This document shows, in pieces, positions 25,424 through 33,605 of a stretch of DNA of 50,702 nt. Where the stretch lies: NCBI GenBank assembly GCA_903862845.1, contig CAIOZS010000022.1:1-50702 (forward strand), given 5' to 3'. The stretch is from an uncultured Thermoleophilia bacterium. Lineage in GTDB: Bacteria > Actinomycetota > Thermoleophilia > UBA2241. The notes beneath the pieces are model-generated. The model searched no databases, was not told where the DNA came from, and saw only the letters and a list, made by a program, of their open reading frames with translations. Position 1 is the stretch's first letter; each line of letters starts with the position of its first letter. The position numbers were made by a program, and so were the translations under genes.

Positions 25424-25915
25424 TCAGCGATAGTTCACGAACTGAAGAGGGACGCCCCAGTCTTCTTCGCGCAGCGCCGCCATGGCGGCCTGGAGCTCGT
25501 CCTTGCTCGCCGAGAACACGCGCAGGGTATCGCCCTGGATCTGCGACTTGACCTTCTTGAAGCGCTGGCGCAGAAGCTTGTTCATGGCTTTGATCTTGTC
25601 GTCGGGGATCCCTTGCGCGATGGGTACGCGCTGGCGCACGGTGCCGCCCAGCGCCTCCTCGACCTTGCCGTACTGCAGCGCCTTCAGCGGGACCTTGCGG
25701 CGCACGAGCTTCTCCTCCAGGACCTCGACCACCTGTTTGAGCTTGCCGTCATCGTCGGAGACCAGCACGAGCGCTTCGCCCTCGAACGTGATGGAGCTCA
25801 CGCTCTTCTTGAAGTCGTAGCGCGTGGCGATCTCCTTCTGCGCCATGTTGACCGCGTTGCGCACCTCGTTGAGGTCGGCGCGCGAGACCACGTCGAACGA
25901 CGATTCTTTGGACAT
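25424..25915 (-). CDS. yajQ: YajQ family nucleotide-binding protein
   Basis: 163 residues, the full YajQ/DUF520 length: SSFDVVSRADLNEVRNAV at the start and FVNYR at the end are nearly invariant in the family. Some YajQ proteins bind c-di-GMP and alter transcription factors; others are described as binding RNA or nucleotides. A diguanylate cyclase in the same array makes the former worth testing. It starts 1 base after the rodZ stop and ends 7 bases before the inferred rimO start. Confidence 0.93.
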   Translation of the reverse strand: MSKESSFDVVSRADLNEVRNAVNMAQKEIATRYDFKKSVSSITFEGEALVLVSDDDGKLKQVVEVLEEKLVRRKVPLKALQYGKVEEALGGTVRQRVPIAQGIPDDKIKAMNKLLRQRFKKVKSQIQGDTLRVFSASKDELQAAMAALREEDWGVPLQFVNYR

Positions 25916-25916
25916 G

Positions 25917-26654
25917 TCAGCCCTGCTTCACGAGTTTGCCGTCTTTGACGAGATAGTCGACCGGGTTCGCGCTGTCGACGGGCTTGATCTTGCGGCCCTC
26001 GACCTTGAGGCGCACGGCCGACGGATTGCCGAGGCGCAGCCAGAGGGTCTTGCCCACGAACACCCTGGTCTTCCCCTTCGTCACGGTGCCGCTGAACAGG
26101 ACCGTGCCGGTAGCGCTGTCCTTGCGTACCTCGACCCAGCTATCGCCGTTGGGCGCGGTGATGCGCAGCTCGCCCTTGACGACGGGCTTCGCGGTCGGGA
26201 CCGGCTTCGCGGAGGGGCTCGGCGAAGGCGACGGGCTGGTGATGCCGAGAGCCCCGGGCTTGGTGGACGGCGGCGTGTCGCTGCCGCGGCCGAGGATCCA
26301 GATGACGCCGAGCACAAGCAGGCAGATGACGGCCACGAACACGATCGTGTTGCGCCCGCGGTGGCGGCGCGGCGCGCCGAGCATCGACACCCCTCCGAAG
26401 GGCTCCAGGATCTCTCCCTTCCTGACGCCGCGCGAACGATACTCGTCGACAATGACGTCCGGGTCCAGGGAGAGATACTCCGAGTACGTGCGCAGAAAAC
26501 CTCTGACGTACGTCGCGCCCGGCATCACGTCGAAGTCCTCGTTCTCCATGGCCTGAACGTACCTGACACGGATCTTCGTGTCTTCCTCGACCTGCTGGAG
26601 CGTGAGGTTGCGACGCACGCGCGCCTCGCGCAGCGTGTTGCCGATCTCAAACAC
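25917..26654 (-). CDS. rodZ: RodZ-like protein: helix-turn-helix, membrane segment, DUF4115
   Basis: 245 residues. The N-terminal HTH_25 domain reads IGNTLREARVRRNLTLQQV ... IRVRYVQAMENEDF. A membrane helix follows (about 102-121), then a proline/serine linker (SPSPSPSPSAKPVPTAKP) and a C-terminal DUF4115 beta domain (about 160-240). RodZ links the cytoskeleton to the envelope in rods; the same gene also precedes pgsA in Bacillus (ymfM). It starts about 110 bases after ftsK. Confidence 0.9.
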   Translation of the reverse strand: MFEIGNTLREARVRRNLTLQQVEEDTKIRVRYVQAMENEDFDVMPGATYVRGFLRTYSEYLSLDPDVIVDEYRSRGVRKGEILEPFGGVSMLGAPRRHRGRNTIVFVAVICLLVLGVIWILGRGSDTPPSTKPGALGITSPSPSPSPSAKPVPTAKPVVKGELRITAPNGDSWVEVRKDSATGTVLFSGTVTKGKTRVFVGKTLWLRLGNPSAVRLKVEGRKIKPVDSANPVDYLVKDGKLVKQG

Positions 26655-26767
26655 GGTGGCTGGCCTTCTCCTCGGTCTTTCGGGGTCGGTGGCCCGGCGC
26701 CCGAACGCACAGTCTAGTAAGCGCGCCCGGCGAAGACAAATCCGGCGGACGCGCGACGGAGCGCCGG

Positions 26768-29218
26768 TCAGGCCTCCCCGGCGGCCGGGACGGCCACCAC
26801 GGAAGGCTCCTCCGGCGCGCCGTCGCCGGCCACGCGCGCGAGGGTGGCCGGCAGCTCTGCTTCGTCGATGAGCACGGCCCGGGCCTTGCTGCCGTCGTAG
26901 CCCGAGATGATGCCCATCTCCTCCATGATGTCGATGAGCCGGCCGGCACGTGCGTAGCCCACGCGCAGGCGCCGCTGCAGCAGCGCGACGGAAGCGGCGC
27001 CCGTGGTCACCACGGTGCGGATGGCCTCGGCGAGGAGCTCGTCGCCACCGGCCGCCTGCGCCTGCTGGTCGGCGTCCGGGCCGGAGGGGTTCTCAAGGAG
27101 GTCCTCCTGGAACTGCGGCTTGGCCTGGCGCTTCCAGTGCTCGGTGAGCAGCTTCATCTCGTGAGCGGTGATCAAGGCCCCTTGCACGCGCAGCAGACGG
27201 TTGCTGCCCATCGGGCTGAACAGCATGTCGCCCATGCCCAACAGGCTCTCGGCGCCGCCCTGGTCGAGGATGATCCGCGAGTCCGTCTGTGACGCCACGG
27301 CAAAGGCGATGCGCGAGGGGATGTTGGTCTTGATCATGCCGGTGACCACATCCACCGACGGTCGCTGCGTAGCGACCACCAGATGGATGCCGCAGCTGCG
27401 TCCGAGCTGGCCAAGGCGGATGATGGAGTCCTCCACTTCGGAGGGCGCCACCATCATCAGGTCGGCAAGCTCGTCGACGATGACCATGATGTACGGCATG
27501 TGCTCCTCGCCGGCACGAGCCAGCTTCTTGTTGAGAGCGCGGACGTCCTGGCAGCCGTTGCGCGACAGCACGTCGTAGCGGCGGTCCATCTCGCGGGTGA
27601 TGTTGTCGAGCACGTAGGTGGCCTGCTTCATGTTGGTGACCACCGGGGCCAGCAGATGAGGCACGCCGTTGAAGTTGCTGAGCTCCACCTTCTTGGGATC
27701 GATCATGATCATGCGCACTTCGTCCGGTGTGGCCCGCAGCAGTATCGAGCTGATGAGTGCGTTGAGGCAGCCGCTCTTGCCTGAGCCGGTGGTGCCGGCG
27801 ATCAGCAGATGGACCATCTTGACGAGGTCGGCGAGCACGGCCTTGCCGGTGACGTCCTTGCCAAGCCAGAAGGCCATCGGCGAGGCATGCGGCGGGAAGA
27901 GCCCGTGGATGTCGCCCAGGGATACGTAGTTGGCCTCAAGGTTGGGCACCTCCACGCCGACGGCGGTCTTGCCGGGGATCGGCGCCTGCACGCGGATCTC
28001 GGTGGCGGCGAGCGCGTAGGCCAGGTCGTCCTTGAGCGAGGCGACGCGGCTCACCTTGATGCCTGGCGCGAGCTGCAGCTCGTAGCGCGTGACGCGCGGC
28101 CCCGAGACGGTGCCGATGATCTGGGCGGCGATGCCGAAGTGCCCGAGGGTCTCGACCAGGAGCTGGGAGACCCGGCGGATGGCGTCGGGCGACTCGCCGA
28201 CGCTCTCGCCGAGCCGCTGCAGCAGCGACGGCTCGGGGAGCAGCCACTGGCGCTTCTCGGCCTCGTGAAAGGCGCTCGCCGCGTCGCCCTCGCCGGGTTC
28301 GCCCGCGAGGGCTTGACCCAGCGAGAGCTGCTCGCCCTCGTCCGCTTCTTCCACCGGTTCCGGGGGCGGCGTGTAGCTCGCGGGCGCGCCGAAGATCTCG
28401 GGCGCCGCCAGCCTGCCGTCCACGAGGTGGGGGGTGTGCGTGCTCACGGCGGGGCCGTACTGGGCCGCCGGAGACACGGAGGTCCTCATCGCGTCGAAGG
28501 CGTCGATCGTCCGGGACTCGCTCAGCTCCGCGACGCGCGTCGAGGCCGCGTCCCGGCGGCGTGCGCCCAAGGCCTCGGCCTGACTGCGCGCCGCGCGGCC
28601 CGCGGCGGCTCCGGCGGCGGCCACGCCTTTGCGCGAATGGTCGGCCCACTGCCGCAGCGACGAGCCGGTCGCCAGCAGGACGCCGGCCACGAACAGGGCG
28701 ACGACGAGCACGTCCACGCCGAGGCGCCCGATGACGCCGTGCAGCAGAGCCCAGAGAGACTCGCCGAGCGCCCCGCCGTGCACGCTCATGTAGGTGTCGC
28801 GGAACAGGCGTTCCGGCCGCTCGCCGGCGAACACGCCGAACGCGTCGGCGGCTGCGGCAAGGACGAAGGCGACGACAATCAGCGCGATCCCCCAGCTCAC
28901 GCCGCGAGGCGGGCGGCGGTCTTCGCGGGCCACAAGCATGTAGGCGACGAAGCCCAGGAGAAGCGGGAGCGCGAAGACGAGGAGCCCGACCAGCCAGCGA
29001 GTGACGCTGCCCAGCCCGCGCCCCAGCGCCCCGCCGTCCCAGCCCAAATAGATCACGAAAGCGAGGAACACGGCGAGAGCCACGCAAGCGATCGCCGCCA
29101 GCTCGCGGCGATGACGGGTAGCCGATCTCTGGGGCCGCGGCGCCGGACGGGCGCCGCGCGGGCGCGGGCGCGTCGCGGCGCCCGCGCGCCGTGCCTGCTT
29201 GGGGCGTGCAGTCGCCAT
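26768..29218 (-). CDS. ftsK: DNA translocase FtsK/SpoIIIE
   Basis: 816 residues. A basic N-terminus, about four membrane segments (to about 190), a variable linker, then the motor: Walker A AGTTGSGKSG (about 475), Walker B IMVIVDELADLMM, and the C-terminal gamma winged helix (VALLQRRLRVGYARAGRLIDIMEEMG) that reads KOPS-type sequences. It pumps chromosomes across the closing septum. The ATG at 29218 is preferred over a TTG at 29233; neither has a clear ribosome-binding site. Confidence 0.95.
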   Translation of the reverse strand: MATARPKQARRAGAATRPRPRGARPAPRPQRSATRHRRELAAIACVALAVFLAFVIYLGWDGGALGRGLGSVTRWLVGLLVFALPLLLGFVAYMLVAREDRRPPRGVSWGIALIVVAFVLAAAADAFGVFAGERPERLFRDTYMSVHGGALGESLWALLHGVIGRLGVDVLVVALFVAGVLLATGSSLRQWADHSRKGVAAAGAAAGRAARSQAEALGARRRDAASTRVAELSESRTIDAFDAMRTSVSPAAQYGPAVSTHTPHLVDGRLAAPEIFGAPASYTPPPEPVEEADEGEQLSLGQALAGEPGEGDAASAFHEAEKRQWLLPEPSLLQRLGESVGESPDAIRRVSQLLVETLGHFGIAAQIIGTVSGPRVTRYELQLAPGIKVSRVASLKDDLAYALAATEIRVQAPIPGKTAVGVEVPNLEANYVSLGDIHGLFPPHASPMAFWLGKDVTGKAVLADLVKMVHLLIAGTTGSGKSGCLNALISSILLRATPDEVRMIMIDPKKVELSNFNGVPHLLAPVVTNMKQATYVLDNITREMDRRYDVLSRNGCQDVRALNKKLARAGEEHMPYIMVIVDELADLMMVAPSEVEDSIIRLGQLGRSCGIHLVVATQRPSVDVVTGMIKTNIPSRIAFAVASQTDSRIILDQGGAESLLGMGDMLFSPMGSNRLLRVQGALITAHEMKLLTEHWKRQAKPQFQEDLLENPSGPDADQQAQAAGGDELLAEAIRTVVTTGAASVALLQRRLRVGYARAGRLIDIMEEMGIISGYDGSKARAVLIDEAELPATLARVAGDGAPEEPSVVAVPAAGEA

Positions 29219-29294
29219 AGACCGGTTATTCAACGCGGCCGCAAGAAACCCTAGAAAGGGACCCGGCGCGGGGCAGGAGGAAGACGCCGGTCGC

Positions 29295-30956
29295 TCAGAC
29301 TTCGACGACGACCGGCAAGATCAGCGGCCGCCGCCGGGTGCGCGCGTACACGAGCTCGGCGAGCTTCTCTTTGATGTCTTCCTTGATGAGACGCTGCCCG
29401 GTCACGTGCACGGCGCCGAGCTCGTCCATGAGGTCGTCGAGGGCGCCCGCGCACTCGTCGAGCACCTCCTGCAGACGATCGTCGTCGTGCAGGAAGCCTC
29501 GCGCCACGAGCTCCGGCGGAGCCACGGAGTCGCCGTTCTGGGAGTCCACCGTGACCACGGCGATGAGGATGCCGTCGCCGGCCAGTTGCTGGCGGTCACG
29601 CAGCACCAGGCCCCCGGCATCGCCGAGCTCGAAGCCGTCGACGAACACCATGCCCGTGGGCACCTTGTCGACGACCTCACCATTCTCGGCATCGAGCTCG
29701 AGAACGTCGCCGTTCTCGAGGATGAAGATGTCTTCGTCGCGGATGCCCGACTGGCGCGCGAGCTCGGCGTGGATGTGCTGGTGCCGGTACTCGCCGTGCA
29801 CCGGCACGAAGTACTGCGGACGCAGAAGGTTGAGCATCATGCGCATGTCTTCCTGGGCGGCGTGCCCGCTGACGTGCACGCCGGTGTCGCGCCCGTAGAT
29901 GACCGTCGCACCCACTTTGAGAAGACGGTTGATGGTGGTCATGACGCTGACCTCGTTGCCGGGGATCGGGCTCGCCGACATCACCACGGTGTCGCCCTCG
30001 TGCAGCGCCACCTGCGGATGGTCGTCGAAGGCCATGCGCGTGAGCGCCGAGAGGGGTTCTCCCTGGCTCCCCGTCGAGAGGATGAGGATCTCCTCGGGGC
30101 GGTAGTCGTCGATCTCGGTGAGCTTGATCATGACGCCCTCGGGGACCTTGAGGTACCCGAGGTTGCGGGCGATGTTCACGTTCTTCTGCATGGAGCGCCC
30201 CGAGACGGCGAACTTGCGGCCGTGCAGGTGGGCGATCTGGATGGCCTGCTGGACGCGGTGGATGTGCGAGGCGAAGCAGGCGACGATCACGCGCCCTTCG
30301 GCCTCCGCGAAGATCTGGTGGAACGCCTGGCCGACGATGCTCTCGGACGCCGTGGAACCGGGCGTCTCGGCGTTGGTGGAGTCGGCGAGCAGAGCCAGCA
30401 CGCCGTGTTGGCCGAGCCGGGCGAACGTGTTCACGTCGGTGATGCGGCCGTCGATCGGCGTGTGATCGAACTTGTAGTCACCGGTCAGCACCAAGGCCCC
30501 GAGGCCGGTGCCGAGGACGATCGACAACGCGTCGGGCACGCTGTGGCTCACGGCCACGAACGACAGATCGAACGGTCCCAGGCGAAGCCTGGACGTCTCG
30601 CTGACCTCGTTGAGCTCGACGACCTTGAGAAGCCCGTGCTCGTCGAGCTTGGACTTGATGAGGGCCAAGGTGAAGCGGCTGCCGTAGACCGGCTTGTTGA
30701 GCTGCTTCAGCACGAAGGGCAGCGCCCCCTGGTGATCCTCATGGCCATGCGTGATGACGAAGGCCAGGACATCGTCGCGACGCCCGAGCAGCCAGCGGAT
30801 GTCGGGGATCACGAGGTCGATGCCGAGCATCTCGTCACGGGGGAACTCGACGCCGCAGTCGAGCACCACGATCTTGCCGCGATACTCGACGGCGGTCATG
30901 TTTTTGCCGATCTCGCCGAGACCGCCGAGGGGGATTATCTTGAGGGAATCGCTCAT
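29295..30956 (-). CDS. rnj: Ribonuclease J
   Basis: 553 residues. The metallo-beta-lactamase motif HGHEDH (70-75) and beta-CASP features (GDYKFDHTP; SGRSMQKN; STGSQGEPLSAL; HVSGHAAQED) are complete, with the C-terminal domain present. It has both 5' exonuclease and endonuclease activity on mRNA and rRNA precursors. The ATG overlaps the stop of the diguanylate cyclase gene (ATGA). Position between dapA and ftsK matches the usual Gram-positive order. Confidence 0.96.
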   Translation of the reverse strand: MSDSLKIIPLGGLGEIGKNMTAVEYRGKIVVLDCGVEFPRDEMLGIDLVIPDIRWLLGRRDDVLAFVITHGHEDHQGALPFVLKQLNKPVYGSRFTLALIKSKLDEHGLLKVVELNEVSETSRLRLGPFDLSFVAVSHSVPDALSIVLGTGLGALVLTGDYKFDHTPIDGRITDVNTFARLGQHGVLALLADSTNAETPGSTASESIVGQAFHQIFAEAEGRVIVACFASHIHRVQQAIQIAHLHGRKFAVSGRSMQKNVNIARNLGYLKVPEGVMIKLTEIDDYRPEEILILSTGSQGEPLSALTRMAFDDHPQVALHEGDTVVMSASPIPGNEVSVMTTINRLLKVGATVIYGRDTGVHVSGHAAQEDMRMMLNLLRPQYFVPVHGEYRHQHIHAELARQSGIRDEDIFILENGDVLELDAENGEVVDKVPTGMVFVDGFELGDAGGLVLRDRQQLAGDGILIAVVTVDSQNGDSVAPPELVARGFLHDDDRLQEVLDECAGALDDLMDELGAVHVTGQRLIKEDIKEKLAELVYARTRRRPLILPVVVEV

Positions 30957-31864
30957 GTGGGAGCAATCCTACCCGCTGGCGACCCTTCAGGGCGAACCGG
31001 GTCGGCGCCGTCGCCGATGACGACGTTGCGGACGCCGTCCTTGCCGTCGTTCTTGACCTCGTACATCAGGGCGTCGGCGTGGCGCAGAAGGCCCTCGACA
31101 TCGGCCTCCCCGCCCAGGTAGGTGACGGCGCCGATGCTGAGCGAGGCCGGCCAGCCGCCCTCGCCGATGGCGAGCAGGGCGGCCCCCCGGCCTTTCTTCA
31201 GCGCCACGAGCGCGGCCGCGGACGAGGTTTCGGGCAGAAGCACCGCGAACTCGTCGCCGCCCAGTCGCGCGACGACATCTGTACTCCGCAGCACGTGCAT
31301 CCACGCTCGCGCCAAGGCGATGAGGAGAGCGTCGCCGGCGGGATGACCGAAGCGGTCGTTCACCACTTTGAGGTCGTCGACATCGAAGATCGCCACGCTC
31401 AGCGGCCGGCCGGTGCGCTGGGCGCGACGCAGCTCGAGCTCGGCCTGTTCGCGAAAATGGCGCACGTTGGGGACGCGCGTGAGCGCGTCGACGCGCGCCA
31501 GGCGCTGCTCTTCGCCGAGCGCGTGCTTGAGGGCCGCCAGGATGACGACGACCAGCGCGAAGAACGCCAGCCGCACGGCGGCGTTCCACCACGGCACCGC
31601 GCTTGCCCAGGCCTGGTGCAGGGAGTAGTGGTCGCCGACCGTCCACAGGACCGTCGCTACCACCGAGAAGAGCAGCCCCCCGGCGCGACCGAACACCCAG
31701 GTGGCGAGGGCGATCGGCACCGCGTAGAAGACCGAGAACACGACGTCTGCGCCGGACAGAAGGTCGACGAAGCCCACCCCGGCGATCAGGGTCACACACA
31801 CGAGAAGCACAACGACGTGCCGCAGCCCGTCGACCAGCGCGGCGAGGCGGCCCAGGGGGGTCAT
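30953..31864 (-). CDS. Membrane diguanylate cyclase (GGDEF domain)
   Basis: 303 residues. About four membrane helices occupy the N-terminal third (about 17-110), with no recognisable sensor domain. The GGDEF domain follows (about 120-285) with an intact active site RLGGDEFAVLL (GGDEF at 202-206) and an inhibitory I-site RSTD at 193-196, five residues before it. It should make c-di-GMP from two GTP and be product-inhibited. No EAL or HD-GYP domain is attached. It is inserted between dapA (7 bases upstream) and rnj (4-base overlap), so it is expressed with lysine and RNA-decay genes. Confidence 0.93.
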   Translation of the reverse strand: MTPLGRLAALVDGLRHVVVLLVCVTLIAGVGFVDLLSGADVVFSVFYAVPIALATWVFGRAGGLLFSVVATVLWTVGDHYSLHQAWASAVPWWNAAVRLAFFALVVVILAALKHALGEEQRLARVDALTRVPNVRHFREQAELELRRAQRTGRPLSVAIFDVDDLKVVNDRFGHPAGDALLIALARAWMHVLRSTDVVARLGGDEFAVLLPETSSAAALVALKKGRGAALLAIGEGGWPASLSIGAVTYLGGEADVEGLLRHADALMYEVKNDGKDGVRNVVIGDGADPVRPEGSPAGRIAPT

Positions 31865-31871
31865 GCCAAGC

Positions 31872-32753
31872 TCAGCTCAGTACATCCAGCCGCCGCAGCT
31901 CGCCGGCGACGACGGCGGATTCTTCGGGCGTGGCGGGCAGGAGCGGGAGGCGCAGGCCGCCGACCTCGTGCCCCAGCAAGTTCAGGGCCTCTTTGACGAG
32001 GATGGGATTGGCGGTCAGGAACAGCGTCTTGTACAGCGGGCGCAGGCTTTGGTCGAGGCTCTCCGCCGCGGCCTCGTCGCCGGCCCTGACGAGCCGGGCC
32101 ATCTCGGCCAGCCGCGGCCCCACGAGGTGACTGGCCACGCAGATGCCGCCAAGGCCGCCCATCTTGAGCACGTCGAGGAGCATGTCGTCGTTGCCGGCGT
32201 AGATGCCCAGATCGCTGAGCTCGCGCAGCTTGCGCAGCTCCCCGAGATCGGGGTTGGCCTGTTTCACGGCGACGATGTTGTCGACCTCGCCGAGCGTGGC
32301 CAGCGCCTCCGGTGAGAGGTTGACCACAGAGCGTCCGGGGATGTTGTACACGACGAGCGGCAGGCTCGTGGCGGCGGCCACGGCGCGAAAGTGCGCGAGC
32401 AGGCCGCGCTCGGGCGGCTTGTTGTAGTAGGGCGTGACCACGAGGACCGCGTCGACGCCGCAGCGCTCGGCGAGGCGCGTGAGCGCGATGCTGTGGGCGG
32501 TGTCGTTGCTGCCCGTGCCGGCGACGATTGGCACGCGGTCGCCCACGGCTTCGACGACGGTGCGAAACATCGCCGTCTTCTCGGCGTCGCTGAGCGTCGG
32601 CGACTCGCCCGTGGTGCCGGCCACGACGAGCCCGTCGGAGCCGCTCGCGATGAGATGCTCGGCGAGCGCTGCGAGCTTGCTGTGGTCGACGGCCAGATCG
32701 GCGTCGAAGGGCGTCACCATCGCGGTGAGGATCGTGCCCAGGCTGTCGGTCAC
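31872..32753 (-). CDS. dapA: 4-hydroxy-tetrahydrodipicolinate synthase
   Basis: 293 residues, a TIM barrel. TTGE (47-50), the catalytic Tyr136 in LPLVVYNIPGR and the Schiff-base Lys164 in VAVKQAN are present. It condenses pyruvate with aspartate semialdehyde, the first committed step to DAP and lysine. GTG start with AGGAG 7 bases upstream; that AGGAG lies in the arm of an 11-bp perfect hairpin which also contains the dapB stop, suggesting translation coupled to dapB. Confidence 0.96.
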   Translation of the reverse strand: MTDSLGTILTAMVTPFDADLAVDHSKLAALAEHLIASGSDGLVVAGTTGESPTLSDAEKTAMFRTVVEAVGDRVPIVAGTGSNDTAHSIALTRLAERCGVDAVLVVTPYYNKPPERGLLAHFRAVAAATSLPLVVYNIPGRSVVNLSPEALATLGEVDNIVAVKQANPDLGELRKLRELSDLGIYAGNDDMLLDVLKMGGLGGICVASHLVGPRLAEMARLVRAGDEAAAESLDQSLRPLYKTLFLTANPILVKEALNLLGHEVGGLRLPLLPATPEESAVVAGELRRLDVLS

Positions 32754-32760
32754 GGCGCGG

Positions 32761-32809
32761 CTCCTAGACTACGGACGGGGGCAGGTATGTGTTTGCTCTA
32801 GTCTAGGAG
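32761..32809 (-). promoter_or_regulatory. hairpin joining the dapB stop and the dapA ribosome-binding site
   Basis: CTCCTAGACTA (minus strand, 32799-32809) and TAGTCTAGGAG (32761-32771) are a perfect 11-bp inverted repeat with a 27-base loop. The first arm holds the last dapB codons and all but the final base of its stop codon; the second contains AGGAG, the dapA ribosome-binding site. The fold would hide that site until a ribosome finishing dapB opens it. Confidence 0.7.
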
Positions 32810-33553
32810 GTTTTCCAGCCCCACGACAGTCCCCTCGACGGCGGTCACGCGGCGCAAGGCGAGCAGGACGCCGCTCATGAACGAGCGCCGCGACAGCGAA
32901 TCGTGACGCAGGGTGAGCAGCTCGTCGTCACCGCCGAAGAGGACCTCCTGGTGGGCGACGACGCCCGGCAGGCGCAGGCTGTGGATGCGCACGTGGTCGG
33001 CGGCCAGACCGCGGGACGGCTGCTCGCCGGGCGCCTCCCGCAGGGCAGAACCCGGCGCCTCGGCCATGAGGCGCGCCGTGCGCAGGCTGGTGCCCGACGG
33101 CGCGTCCAGCTTGCCGGACTCGTGCATCTCGATGATCTCGGCGTGCTCGTAGTACTTCGCCGCCTGGCCGGCGAAGCGCATCAGCAGCACGGCTCCGAGG
33201 GCGAAGTTGGGCACGATCACGAGACCCACTCCCGCCTGCGCGGCGACGGCGCTGAGCTCGTCGACGGCGGACTCGTGGAGGCCGGTGGCACCGACCACGG
33301 TCGGCACGCCGGCGGCAAGCAGTAGCTTCGCGTTGTCGAACACAGCCTCCGGAACGCTGAACTCGAGGGCCGCCTCGGGCGAGGTGAGAGCCAAGGCCTG
33401 TTCCACGGTCGCGAAGCACGGCGCGTCGCCGGCGCTCGCGCCGCCCTTGGGATCGACCAGCGCCACCAGGCGCATATCGTCCTGGGCGGCGATCGTGGCG
33501 GCGCTCAGGCCGCCCATCTTGCCGGCGGCGCCGGTCACCAGCACGTCTGTCAT
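32798..33553 (-). CDS. dapB: 4-hydroxy-tetrahydrodipicolinate reductase
   Basis: 251 residues. The NAD(P)H loop GAAGKMG (8-14) and the substrate motif with His144, Lys148 and DAPSGT (150-155) are present. It reduces the DapA product. The usual HH of the family reads HE here, but the catalytic His and Lys positions are kept. The ATG at 33553 was chosen for GAGAGG 6 bases upstream; an earlier in-frame ATG at 33598 has none. Confidence 0.94.
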   Translation of the reverse strand: MTDVLVTGAAGKMGGLSAATIAAQDDMRLVALVDPKGGASAGDAPCFATVEQALALTSPEAALEFSVPEAVFDNAKLLLAAGVPTVVGATGLHESAVDELSAVAAQAGVGLVIVPNFALGAVLLMRFAGQAAKYYEHAEIIEMHESGKLDAPSGTSLRTARLMAEAPGSALREAPGEQPSRGLAADHVRIHSLRLPGVVAHQEVLFGGDDELLTLRHDSLSRRSFMSGVLLALRRVTAVEGTVVGLENLLD

Positions 33554-33588
33554 GACGCACCTCTCTTCCGGCGTACACAAGCGGGACA

Positions 33589-33594
33589 TCGTAG
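33589..33594 (-). promoter_or_regulatory. candidate -10 for dapB-dapA-DGC-rnj
   Basis: TACGAT on the minus strand in the 52-base gap between the M16 peptidase and dapB. About 36 bases before the dapB ATG. No -35 stands out. Confidence 0.3.
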
Positions 33595-33605
33595 GCACAT
33601 ACCGC

